A stretch of 64,000 nucleotides of DNA from JACCXG01 sp963785755 (lineage in GTDB: Bacteria > Acidobacteriota > Vicinamibacteria > Vicinamibacterales > 2-12-FULL-66-21), in contig CAWAXG010000056.1 in assembly GCA_963785755.1 (NCBI GenBank), positions 1-64,000 of the forward strand, given 5' to 3'. The notes beneath the pieces are model-generated. The model made no database searches. It was not told the DNA's origin and saw only the letters and a program-made list of their open reading frames with translations. Every line of letters begins with the position of its first letter. Within the stretch, counting starts at the first letter, position 1. Both the position numbers and the translations under genes were made by a program. Below, piece by piece: positions 25,904-33,170 of the stretch.

Positions 25904-26535
25904 TCCTGCCGCGCGAGTTCTACGCACGCCAGACGCTCGACGTGGCGCGCGACCTCATCGGAAAGGTCCTGGTCCACCAGACGCCCGCCGGCGTTGTCTC
26001 AGGGGTGATCGTCGAGACCGAAGCCTACATCGGGGAATCGGATCCGGCATGTCATGCGGCACCGGGGCCGACCGCGCGCAACGCCCCGCTCTACGGTCCG
26101 CCCGGCGTCGCCTACGTCTATCTCAATTACGGCATCCACTACCTGGTGAACGCGGTCACCGAACCGGAAGGGTCTCCCGCCGCCGTCCTCATCCGGGCGC
26201 TGGAACCGCTCGAAGGCGAAGGCTTGATGCGCCGCCGCCGTACTCGAGGCGCTGGACGCCGGGCCAGCGATCTTGCGACGCCGGATCTCTGCCGCGGTCC
26301 CGGCAATCTCACCTGCGCGCTCGGCATCTCGCTGAAGCACAACACGCGCGATCTGACGAGGGGCGCGCTGCGGATTGAAGATCGCGGGCTGCCGGCGCGC
26401 GACGTCGTCTGGGGGATGCGCGTCGGGATCAGCGTCGGCCAGGAACATCACTGGCGATGTTCGGCCGTCGGCAGTCCGTCGGTGTCGGTATTCAAGATCG
26501 GGACGCGCGCGTCGCGCCAGATCACTCGCGTGTAG
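25900..26535 (+). CDS. 3-methyladenine DNA glycosylase (AAG/MPG family)
   Basis: This 211-residue enzyme belongs to the alkyladenine glycosylase family, which removes alkylated and deaminated purines by base flipping. The signatures are LIGKVLVHQTPAG, IVETEAYIGESDPACHA (with the catalytic glutamate), YGIHYLVNAVTEP and RGPGNLTCALGI-like PDLCRGPGNLTCALGIS. The C-terminal GMRVGIS motif is present. The GTG start at 25900 overlaps the HEAT gene stop (GTGA), which indicates translational coupling. Next to uvrA it forms a DNA-repair group. Confidence 0.95.
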   Translation: MILPREFYARQTLDVARDLIGKVLVHQTPAGVVSGVIVETEAYIGESDPACHAAPGPTARNAPLYGPPGVAYVYLNYGIHYLVNAVTEPEGSPAAVLIRALEPLEGEGLMRRRRTRGAGRRASDLATPDLCRGPGNLTCALGISLKHNTRDLTRGALRIEDRGLPARDVVWGMRVGISVGQEHHWRCSAVGSPSVSVFKIGTRASRQITRV

Positions 26536-26544
26536 TTCGCGAGC

Positions 26545-27726
26545 TCAGACTCTCGCCCGCGCGCCCGAGGCCTGCTCGACCACGACCTTGACCGTCGTCT
26601 GGCGGCCGTCGCGGATCACCGTCAGCGTCGCGCTGCTGCCGATCTCGGCATCGGCGAGCAGCCGGATGAGCTGCGACGCGTCTTCGATCGCCGTGCCATT
26701 GAAGCTGGTGATGATGTCGTACTGGCGCAGGCCGGCGCGGTAGGGGTCGGACCGCGTATCGATGCTGAGAATCAGCACGCCGCGCGCACTCGGCGCCCCC
26801 AGTTCCTTGGCGATCTGCCGCGTCATCGGCTGCAGCTGCAGGCCGCGCAGCGTGCCCCGGCGCACGCTGCCGTACTTGATGATGTCGTCCATCACGTGCC
26901 GCGCGAGGTTGCTCGGCACGGCGAACCCGATCCCCTGATACCCGCCCGATTCGCTGTAGATGGCCGTGTTGATGCCGACCAGTTCGCCGCGCGCGTTGAT
27001 CAGCGCGCCGCCGGAGTTGCCGGGATTGATTGCGGCGTCGGTCTGGATGAAGTCCTCGTAGGTCGCGACGCGCCCCTCGAGCCGGCGATTCGTCGCGCTG
27101 ACGATGCCGAGCGTCACGGTCTGATTCAGCTGGAAGGGGTTGCCGATCGCGAGGACCCATTCGGCCACGCGAAGCTTGGACGAGTCTCCCCACGGCAGGA
27201 CCGGCAGATTGGTGGCGTCGAGCTTGAGGACGGCGATGTCCGTCCATTCGTCGGCGCCGACGACCTTCGCCCGCAGCTCGCGCTTGTCGCTGAATCCGAC
27301 CCGCACGTCGGCGCCGGCGCTGCCGACGACGTGATGGTTGGTGAGGACGTAGCCGTCGGTCGACACGACCACGCCCGAGCCGAGGCTCTGCTGACGGCGC
27401 TCGCGATAGAGGTCGTCTTCCCTGAAGAAGAACCGGAAGAAGGGATCGTTGGTGATCGGGGAGCGCACCACCTGCGTCGACGAGATATTGGTCACGCTTT
27501 CGATCGCGCGCTGCGCGATGTTGGTCAGATCCGGCAGGCCGGCCACGGCAGGCGCCGCCGCCGTGCGTGCCGGCTGGGCCTCGGCCGCCGCCTGGCTCGG
27601 GGCGGCATCGCTGACCTCGGCGGTCCGCATCCGTCCGGTCAGCACCAGTCCGGCCATGAAGCCGAGGGAGACGAAGGTCACGACTACGAGGAATCGTCTG
27701 ATCATGATGATCGTGCTCATTCTCAT
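26545..27726 (-). CDS. HtrA/DegQ-type S1C serine protease with PDZ domain
   Basis: This 393-residue protease has an N-terminal signal anchor (FLVVVTFVSLGFMAGLVLTG), an Ala-rich linker, a trypsin-like domain and one PDZ domain. The catalytic triad is visible: His132 in TNHHVV, Asp163 in TDIAVLKLD, and Ser238 in NPGNSGGAL. The PDZ domain covers about residues 285-385 (GVLILSIDTRSDPYRAGLRQ, DIITSFNG). It is a periplasmic quality-control protease. Its start is six bases after the stop of the Hsp20 gene, so chaperone and protease form an envelope/protein-stress operon. One PDZ domain, rather than two, makes it DegS/HhoB-like in size. Confidence 0.93.
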   Translation of the reverse strand: MRMSTIIMIRRFLVVVTFVSLGFMAGLVLTGRMRTAEVSDAAPSQAAAEAQPARTAAAPAVAGLPDLTNIAQRAIESVTNISSTQVVRSPITNDPFFRFFFREDDLYRERRQQSLGSGVVVSTDGYVLTNHHVVGSAGADVRVGFSDKRELRAKVVGADEWTDIAVLKLDATNLPVLPWGDSSKLRVAEWVLAIGNPFQLNQTVTLGIVSATNRRLEGRVATYEDFIQTDAAINPGNSGGALINARGELVGINTAIYSESGGYQGIGFAVPSNLARHVMDDIIKYGSVRRGTLRGLQLQPMTRQIAKELGAPSARGVLILSIDTRSDPYRAGLRQYDIITSFNGTAIEDASQLIRLLADAEIGSSATLTVIRDGRQTTVKVVVEQASGARARV

Positions 27727-27732
27727 CGGCGC

Positions 27733-28134
27733 TCAACGGACTTCGATCTTCCGGGCAGGCGGCGGCGGAACCTTCGGAACCGAGACGGTCAACACGCCGT
27801 CGGCGAGATTCGCCGTGACGTGGTCGGCGTCAATCTGCTCGGCGAACTCGAACGTGCGTCTGAAGGCGCCGTAGCCGCGCTCGACCTGATGGTAATGCCG
27901 CGCGCCGGAGGTCACCGCCGTCCCCTCGCGGCGGCCCTGAATCGTGAGCCGTGAGTCCTCGACGGCCAGCTCCACCTGTTCGCGGGCGAGACCCGGCACC
28001 TCGGCGCTGATGATGTAGGACTCCTCGGTTTCGTAGACGTCGATCGGCGGCGACCAGGAGTCGCCGTGGTGACGTGCCAGCCGCTCGAGACGCTCCTGCC
28101 AGGCCCGGAGATCGCTGAGGGGATCGCATGGCAT
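27733..28134 (-). CDS. Small heat-shock protein (Hsp20/alpha-crystallin)
   Basis: This 133-residue protein has the alpha-crystallin domain from about residue 28 to 125. It carries PPIDVYETEESYIISAEVPG, the second strand pair LTIQGRREG, and the conserved FRRTFEFAEQIDADHVTANLADGVLTVSV, ending in KVPPPPARKIEVR, which holds the IxI-like C-terminal anchor in a modified form (IEV). Such proteins hold unfolding clients in soluble oligomers. It is the first gene of the operon with the HtrA protease. Confidence 0.95.
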   Translation of the reverse strand: MPCDPLSDLRAWQERLERLARHHGDSWSPPIDVYETEESYIISAEVPGLAREQVELAVEDSRLTIQGRREGTAVTSGARHYHQVERGYGAFRRTFEFAEQIDADHVTANLADGVLTVSVPKVPPPPARKIEVR

Positions 28135-28146
28135 GGGGAGATCGTA

Positions 28147-28255
28147 CCACGGGCTACGGGCTGCGTCCTACGTGCTCACGTGCCTCGTGCCGACGTGCTC
28201 ACGTGCTGACGTGCCTTTCGTGCTACGTGCCCTCGTGCTACGTGCCCGGGGCCGG
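28147..28255. repeat. Degenerate ACGTGC-type tandem array
   Basis: The spacer between hsp20 and efp is filled with repeats of CTACGTGC, CTCACGTGC and GACGTGC variants with a period of about 7-10 bases. Similar arrays occur at 30131-30165 and 33000-33115. No open frame is supported here. Confidence 0.75.
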
Positions 28256-28311
28256 GCGGCTTGGCTCCGTGCCCTCGAGCGTGGCCGGGCCGTCCACCCT
28301 CCGGCGCGTGC

Positions 28312-28317
28312 TAAAAT
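28312..28317 (+). promoter_or_regulatory. Probable -10 element of efp
   Basis: TAAAAT, in the context GCTAAAAT, lies 40 bases before the efp start at 28358. No strong -35 element is present. The same GCTA(T/A)AAT context occurs upstream of uvrC and the acyl-CoA mutase gene. Confidence 0.4.
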
Positions 28318-28357
28318 CCGTAGGTTTGGGGGTCCCATTTCGCCCCGGCAGGACATC

Positions 28358-28921
28358 ATGAGTTCAATTCAAGCGACGCGAATGAAGAAGGGAATGCTGA
28401 TCAAGGTCGGCGAGGACCTGTTCCGGGTGCTCGAGCTCCAGCACGTCACCCCGGGGAATCTGCGCGGGTTCGTGCGGGTGAAGTTCCGGAATATCCGTAA
28501 CGGCACTCTGTCCGATCAGAAGCTGCGGTCGGAAGACTCGGTCGAGCGGGCGATGCTGGACGAGCGGGCGATGCAGTATCTCTACCGCGACGGCGACTCC
28601 TTCCACTTCATGGATACCGAATCCTACGAGCAGCTGCACATCTCCGAGGAAGCGCTTGGGGAGGCCGTCAACTACATCGTGCCCGACTCCGTGATCAACG
28701 TCGAGTTCTACGGTGCCGAGCCGGTCGGCATCGAGCTGCCGGTGACCGTCGACCTGAAGGTGGAAGAGACCGCGCCCGGCATCAAAGGGGCGACGGCGAG
28801 CGCCCAGGTCAAGCCGGCGCGGCTCGAGACCGGTCTGGTCGTCCAGGTGCCTCCGTTCGTCAACACCGGCGATAAGGTCCGGGTCAGCACCGACACCGGC
28901 GAATATCTCTCCCGAGCCTGA
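28358..28921 (+). CDS. efp: Elongation factor P
   Basis: This 187-residue protein is EF-P, which binds between the P and E sites of the ribosome and rescues stalling at proline stretches. The N-terminal KOW-like domain begins ATRMKKGMLIKVGEDLFRVL. The two OB domains carry FMDTESYEQLHISEEALG and the conserved C-terminal VVQVPPFVNTGDKVRVSTDTGEYLSR. In the tip loop (HVTPGNLRGFVRV), the position that holds the modified Lys34 of E. coli, or the rhamnosylated Arg of other EF-Ps, is Asn by ungapped alignment. The nearest basic residue is an Arg two positions later. The start is ATG 28358; the open frame runs further upstream through the repeat array only. Confidence 0.97.
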   Translation: MSSIQATRMKKGMLIKVGEDLFRVLELQHVTPGNLRGFVRVKFRNIRNGTLSDQKLRSEDSVERAMLDERAMQYLYRDGDSFHFMDTESYEQLHISEEALGEAVNYIVPDSVINVEFYGAEPVGIELPVTVDLKVEETAPGIKGATASAQVKPARLETGLVVQVPPFVNTGDKVRVSTDTGEYLSRA

Positions 28922-28927
28922 TCCGCG

Positions 28928-29500
28928 TTGGACATCACTCACACACGCCCCGGGCTCGGCTGGATTGAAGTCATTGCCGGCAGCATGTTCAGCGGCAAGA
29001 GCGAAGAGTTGATCCGCCGTCTGCGCCGCGAGCAGATCGCCAGGCGCAAGGTCCAGATCTTCAAGCCGAAGATCGACAACCGCTACGGCGAGGATCACAT
29101 CATCTCGCACAGCGACATGCGGATCGCCTCGGAGACGATCGAGTCCTCCCGTGAGCTGCTCGATCGCGTCCGCGCGGACACCGAGGTCGTGGGCGTCGAC
29201 GAGGGGCAGTTCTTCGATGCGGAGCTGCCGGCGGTCTGCTGCACGCTGGCCGATCAGGGGCGCCGCGTGCTGGTGGCCGGCCTGGATCAGGACTACCTCG
29301 GGAAGCCGTTCGAGCCGATTCCCCAGCTGCTGGCGATTGCCGAGTACATCACCAAGACGCTCGCCATCTGCATGGTCTGCGGCGCGCCCGCCAATCACAC
29401 ACAACGGTTGGTCGCGAGCAGCGAACGCGTGCTGGTCGGGGCGCAGGGGACCTACGAGGCGAGATGCCGGCGCTGTTTCGATCCGCGGCTCGGGAGCTGA
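28928..29500 (+). CDS. tdk: Thymidine kinase (type II)
   Basis: This 190-residue enzyme phosphorylates thymidine in the nucleotide salvage pathway. The P-loop is GSMFSGKSEELIRRL, Walker B-like VGVDEGQFFDAELP, and the lasso/zinc region has CMVCGAPANHTQRLV and CRRCFDPRLG. The length matches bacterial TK1-type enzymes. The start is TTG 28928, six bases after the efp stop, so it is probably co-transcribed with efp. The TTG start may limit expression. Confidence 0.95.
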   Translation: MDITHTRPGLGWIEVIAGSMFSGKSEELIRRLRREQIARRKVQIFKPKIDNRYGEDHIISHSDMRIASETIESSRELLDRVRADTEVVGVDEGQFFDAELPAVCCTLADQGRRVLVAGLDQDYLGKPFEPIPQLLAIAEYITKTLAICMVCGAPANHTQRLVASSERVLVGAQGTYEARCRRCFDPRLGS

Positions 29501-29554
29501 GCGGGTTCGGCCGCCGCGGACCGCGACGCGGTTCCGCAATTGGAACCTAGCCGG

Positions 29555-29560
29555 TAAAAT
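29555..29560 (+). promoter_or_regulatory. Possible -10 element (TAAAAT)
   Basis: TAAAAT lies 16 bases before the preferred ATG at 29577, within GGTAAAATGG. No convincing -35 element is present at 17-base spacing. If used, the transcript leader would be about ten bases. Confidence 0.3.
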
Positions 29561-29576
29561 GGGGTCTGACTCCACC

Positions 29577-30131
29577 ATGGAGCAGCTGCCCCGGATATTG
29601 ATCGTCCTCGGCGTCGGCTTCCTGATCGCCAACCTGCGATTGGTCTTTCAGCTCGTCCGCTTTCTTCGTATCCGCTCGTCTGCGCTCCTGACCTGGCCCG
29701 GTCGCACGCCCCCCTATTACGGCGTGTTTCTCACCGTCGGCGCCCTGCTCGCCATCGTCATTGTCTGCAAGCTCGCGGTACTGCGGCAGCATCCGATCAA
29801 CGTCTTCGGCGAAAGCATGATGCTCGTGTACTACGGCTACGTGCAGCCGCTGAGCCTGAAGATCGGCCGGGGATTCTACCAGGACGGCATCTGGGCGGAC
29901 GGGGGGTTCGTGCCGTACTCCGCAATCGGCGGGCTCACCTGGCGCGACGAGGGTCAGCCGACGCTCGTCATGATGTATCGGATGCGCAATTTCGCCCGGC
30001 GGCTCGCGGTGCCCGAGACCTATTACGGCGAAGCGCGCCGGCTGCTGCGCGACAAGATCGCCACCCACGACATCCACTTCACCGGGAAGACGCTGGATCT
30101 CGGCCTCCACGACGAGCGCGACGACGTCTAG
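29577..30131 (+). CDS. Two-helix membrane protein of unknown function
   Basis: This 184-residue protein has an N-terminal membrane helix (ILIVLGVGFLIANLRLVFQL) and a second helix (GVFLTVGALLAIVIVCKLAV). A soluble C-terminal domain follows (VYYGYVQPLSLKIGRGFYQD, FVPYSAIGGLTWRDEGQ). That domain resembles bPH/DUF5673-like beta domains, which are often found after two helices. The ATG at 29577 is preferred; an in-frame ATG at 29559 is possible. The far longer upstream frame is only a shadow of tdk. Function is unknown. Confidence 0.7.
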   Translation: MEQLPRILIVLGVGFLIANLRLVFQLVRFLRIRSSALLTWPGRTPPYYGVFLTVGALLAIVIVCKLAVLRQHPINVFGESMMLVYYGYVQPLSLKIGRGFYQDGIWADGGFVPYSAIGGLTWRDEGQPTLVMMYRMRNFARRLAVPETYYGEARRLLRDKIATHDIHFTGKTLDLGLHDERDDV

Positions 30132-30165
30132 GTGCTGCGTGCTGCGCTACGCGCTACGTGAAGGC
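30131..30165. repeat. Short GTGCTGCGTGC-type array
   Basis: The spacer after the membrane protein gene has repeated units GTGCTGC, GTGCTGC, GCTACGC, GCTACGTG. These are variants of the heptamer-like arrays at 28147 and 33000. Confidence 0.6.
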
Positions 30166-30171
30166 GCACGA

Positions 30172-30369
30172 TTACTTCAGGAGCGTGAGGAGCCACCCGA
30201 TCGGTCCTGAACCGGACGCGGTCGGGTCGGCCAGCCAGTCGGGTGGCGTCAACCACACGAACGCGAGGATCGCGACCACCATCACGTCGTACTGCCAGGT
30301 GGCGCGCTCGTAGGTCCAGAAGAACGCATTCCAGAGGATGCGTGCCGGCAGCGTCGCCGTCCCCTTCAT
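30172..30369 (-). CDS. Small single-helix membrane protein (65 residues)
   Basis: This small gene starts at ATG 30369 and overlaps the stop of the phosphatidyltransferase gene by four bases (ATGA), so it is very likely translated by coupling. The protein starts MKGTATLPARILWNAFFWTY and contains one hydrophobic helix (YDVMVVAILAFVWLTPPDWL) and a short C-terminal hydrophobic end (GPIGWLLTLLK). It could be a small accessory subunit of the neighbouring enzyme. No family is recognised. Confidence 0.7.
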   Translation of the reverse strand: MKGTATLPARILWNAFFWTYERATWQYDVMVVAILAFVWLTPPDWLADPTASGSGPIGWLLTLLK

Positions 30370-30965
30370 GCCATCGCCTCCTGGGTATCGCGAAGCTCGC
30401 GATAGGTGAGGATGATCCGATCCGCGACCGTGAAGATGGACAGGATCAGGATGACCCAGAGCACCGCCGCCATCCGGTTGGTGAACGCGCCGATCATGAA
30501 CAGCACGATCCGCTCGGGCCGCTCCATGAACCCGACCTTGCATTTCTTGATCAGCGACTCGGCCCGCGCGCGCGTATAGCTGGTCATGATCGCGAACATC
30601 ATGGCGAGCGCGGCGATCATGACGTAGTCGGTCCGCCGCAGCTGGGAGTAGAGATAGATCAACCCGATGAAGAGCGAGATGTCCGAGAAGCGATCGATGA
30701 CCGAGTCCCAGAAGCCGCCGAAGGCGCTGACCGCGTCGAGCTCGACCGCGACTTTGCCATCGATGAAGTCGAAGATGTTCGCGACGATCATGATGATGCC
30801 GGCGGTCACGAACTTGCCCAGCGCGAGCGCCCAGGCCGCCGCGAAGTTGATGAGCACGCCGATGAAGGTCAGCGTGTTCGGATGGATCCGCAGCCTGACG
30901 CAGGTCTCGATGATGAGACGCAGCGGAAACATGCAGATCCGCCCGATGAGCCCGGTAAAAGTCAT
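30366..30965 (-). CDS. CDP-alcohol phosphatidyltransferase family protein
   Basis: This 199-residue integral membrane enzyme transfers a phosphatidyl group from CDP-diacylglycerol to an alcohol. The signature region is DFIDGKVAVELDAVSAFGG followed by FWDSVIDRFSD. Every invariant position (four Asp, two Gly, one Ala) is kept, but the arginine of the usual AR pair is Val. There are about six hydrophobic segments. The alcohol (glycerol phosphate, inositol phosphate or other) cannot be told. The gene is divergent from uvrC (121-base spacer) and overlaps the downstream small membrane protein gene. Confidence 0.88.
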   Translation of the reverse strand: MTFTGLIGRICMFPLRLIIETCVRLRIHPNTLTFIGVLINFAAAWALALGKFVTAGIIMIVANIFDFIDGKVAVELDAVSAFGGFWDSVIDRFSDISLFIGLIYLYSQLRRTDYVMIAALAMMFAIMTSYTRARAESLIKKCKVGFMERPERIVLFMIGAFTNRMAAVLWVILILSIFTVADRIILTYRELRDTQEAMA

Positions 30966-31041
30966 GATTCGGTGTCGTTCGCCGCGTAGTACCAGCGCCG
31001 CGCAGGCTGCCGAGCGGGGCCGCTGGGTTGCCCGGCGGCGC

Positions 31042-31047
31042 TATAAT
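31042..31047 (+). promoter_or_regulatory. Probable -10 element of uvrC
   Basis: TATAAT in the context GCTATAAT lies 40 bases before the uvrC ATG at 31087. It is a perfect -10 hexamer in GC-rich DNA. The -35 region at the expected spacing is GC-rich and not recognisable. Confidence 0.5.
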
Positions 31048-31086
31048 AAAGGGTTCGGAATTGCGCCAAAACTCGCAGTGTAGCCC

Positions 31087-32997
31087 ATGCCGATCGGCGA
31101 ACTCAAGGCCCAGATCGCCCGCTTGCCGCAGCAGCCGGGCGTCTACCTCTATTACAGTGAGGCAGGGGCCACTCTGTACGTCGGCAAGGCGCGAGTACTT
31201 CGCGACCGGGTGCGGAGCTACCTCGGCGCCTACGGGATGAGTCCGCGGATCGACGCCCTCCTCGACGAAGCGGATCGGCTGGAGGTGATCGTCACGGACT
31301 CGGTCGTCGAGGCCCTCGCGCTCGAGAACAACCTGATCAAGCAGCGCTCGCCCAAGTACAACATCCTGCTTCGCGACGACAAGACCTACCCCTACCTGCA
31401 GCTCACGACCGCCGAAGCCTTTCCGCGGGTCCTGGTGGCCCGACGAGTGGAACGCGACGGCCACTTCTATGCCGGTCCCTTCATGCCGGCATCGCTCGCG
31501 CGCAAGGCGATGTCGCTCAGTCACAAGCTGTTTGGCATCCGCTCGTGCAACGAGGTGATCACCGGCGAGCGGCCGAGACCGTGTCTGGAGTTCGACATCA
31601 AACGCTGTGCCGCGCCGTGCGTCCACACGCTCTGTTCGGAGGGTGAATACCGCGTCGCCGTCGAGCACACGCAGTTGTTTCTCGAGGGGAGAAACGACGA
31701 GCTCGCGGTGACCTTGCGCCAGAGGATGAGCGAAGCCGCCGCCGAGGAGCGGTTCGAACAGGCGGCCCAGCTGCGCGACGCGTTGAAGACGATCGAAACG
31801 CTGCGGACCCGGCAGCAGAAGATGGCGAGCCCGGAGTTCGGCGACCGCGACGCGTTCGGCTTGAAGCTCGGTCCGGCCGGCGCGGTCGTGCAGATCTTCC
31901 AGATGCGCCGCGGCCGTGTCGTGGAGCGGACCGAGCTGGTCACCGACCCCGGTGTCCTCGGCACGCCGGCGTCAGATTCCACCGCCGCCGGCCCCGACAA
32001 TGGGAGCGGAGAGGCTGACGCTGCCGGCCAGGAGCGGCCGGATCCACTGCCCGAGCTCGCGGAGAGCGATGTGCTCGAGGCCGCGCTGCAGCAGTTCTAC
32101 GCCGACCGGACGCCCCCACCCGAAATCCACGTGCCGGTGCCTCTGGCCGACGCCGAGACCGAGCTGCTGGAAGGCTGGTTGTCGGAGCGAACCGGACGCC
32201 GCGTCCGCATCGTCGTCCCGAAGCGAGGCGAGAAGCGCGGTCTGCTGGAACTGGCCGCGCGCAACGCCGAGGTCGCGTATCAGGCGCGGTTCAACGAGAA
32301 CGTCGCCGCGAATTACGACGCGCTCGAGACGCTGCGTGGGGTGCTCGCGCTGCCCGGCGTGCCGCGTCGCATCGAATGCTTCGATATCTCCACGATTCAG
32401 GGGAGCGAGACGGTGGCGTCGATGGTGGTCTGTGAAGACGGGAGGATGAAGAAGTCGGACTACCGGAAGTTCCGGATCCGCGGCGCGAACGGCGCAAGGA
32501 ATGACGACTTCGAAGCGATGCGGGAAGTGGTGATGCGGCGGTACCGGAAGCTGCTCGAAGGCGGCGGGCCGTTCCCGGATCTCGTCCTCATCGACGGCGG
32601 GAAAGGGCAGCTGTCGGCTGCTTACGAGGCGCTGGAGGGGCTGGGGCTCGGCAGCCTCGTCGCCGTCGGGATCGCGAAGAAAGAGGAACTGCTGTTCACG
32701 CGTGATCGCGAGGATCCGATCGCGCTCCGCGAGGACAGCCCGACGCTGCTCCTGATCCGCCGCATCCGCGACGAAGCGCACCGCTTCGCGGTGACGTTCC
32801 ATCGGGCCTCGCGCACGAAGCGCGACCTGCGCTCCGAGCTCGACGTGATTGCCGGGATTGGTCCGCGGCGGCGGAAGGCGCTGTTGACGGCCTTCGGCAG
32901 CCTGGCCGGCGTCCGGAGGGCCACCCGTGAGGAGCTGGTGCGCGTCGTCGGCGCGAAATCCGCAGACGCCGTGCTCGCGCACTTCGCGCGAGGATGA
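31087..32997 (+). CDS. uvrC: Excinuclease ABC subunit C
   Basis: This 636-residue dual nuclease makes both incisions in nucleotide excision repair. The GIY-YIG domain reads QQPGVYLYYSEAG and LYVGKARVLRDRVRSYL (residues 13-50). A UVR motif is visible around AEERFEQAAQLRDALKTIE. The C-terminal RNase-H-like nuclease has CFDISTIQGSETVASMVVCE and LVLIDGGKGQLSAA. The helix-hairpin-helix tail is VIAGIGPRRRKALLTAFGSL and VVGAKSADAVLAHF. An Ala/Gly/Pro/Glu-rich insertion at about residues 295-330 (GTPASDSTAAGPDNGSGEAD) is not part of the common core. The start is ATG 31087. Confidence 0.98.
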   Translation: MPIGELKAQIARLPQQPGVYLYYSEAGATLYVGKARVLRDRVRSYLGAYGMSPRIDALLDEADRLEVIVTDSVVEALALENNLIKQRSPKYNILLRDDKTYPYLQLTTAEAFPRVLVARRVERDGHFYAGPFMPASLARKAMSLSHKLFGIRSCNEVITGERPRPCLEFDIKRCAAPCVHTLCSEGEYRVAVEHTQLFLEGRNDELAVTLRQRMSEAAAEERFEQAAQLRDALKTIETLRTRQQKMASPEFGDRDAFGLKLGPAGAVVQIFQMRRGRVVERTELVTDPGVLGTPASDSTAAGPDNGSGEADAAGQERPDPLPELAESDVLEAALQQFYADRTPPPEIHVPVPLADAETELLEGWLSERTGRRVRIVVPKRGEKRGLLELAARNAEVAYQARFNENVAANYDALETLRGVLALPGVPRRIECFDISTIQGSETVASMVVCEDGRMKKSDYRKFRIRGANGARNDDFEAMREVVMRRYRKLLEGGGPFPDLVLIDGGKGQLSAAYEALEGLGLGSLVAVGIAKKEELLFTRDREDPIALREDSPTLLLIRRIRDEAHRFAVTFHRASRTKRDLRSELDVIAGIGPRRRKALLTAFGSLAGVRRATREELVRVVGAKSADAVLAHFARG

Positions 32998-32999
32998 CG

Positions 33000-33115
33000 C
33001 CACGCCACGTGCTGCGTGCTACGCGCTGTGTGCGCACGTGCGGTGCTGCGTGCGCACGTGCGACGCTTTTGCTACGTGCCCACGTGCGACGTGCGTCACG
33101 TGCGACTTGCGCGGC
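33000..33115. repeat. CACGTGC-type tandem array
   Basis: The spacer between uvrC and the convergent VWFA gene consists of variants of CACGTGC, TGCGTGC and CTACGTGC, with a period of about seven to ten bases. It ends in TTCCAACTTGCCACTTG near 33148-33168, which resembles the AACTGGC array at 42563. It has no supported gene. Confidence 0.75.
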
Positions 33116-33170
33116 CTTCGCGCAGCATCACGGACGTTGCTACCTGCGCCTTCCAACTTGCCACTTGTGA

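Noticed and set aside
26522..27736. A 404-residue minus-strand open frame over the HtrA gene
   Set aside because: It is another frame of the same strand, Arg/Gly-rich, without protease motifs. The frame at 26545-27726 has the catalytic triad.
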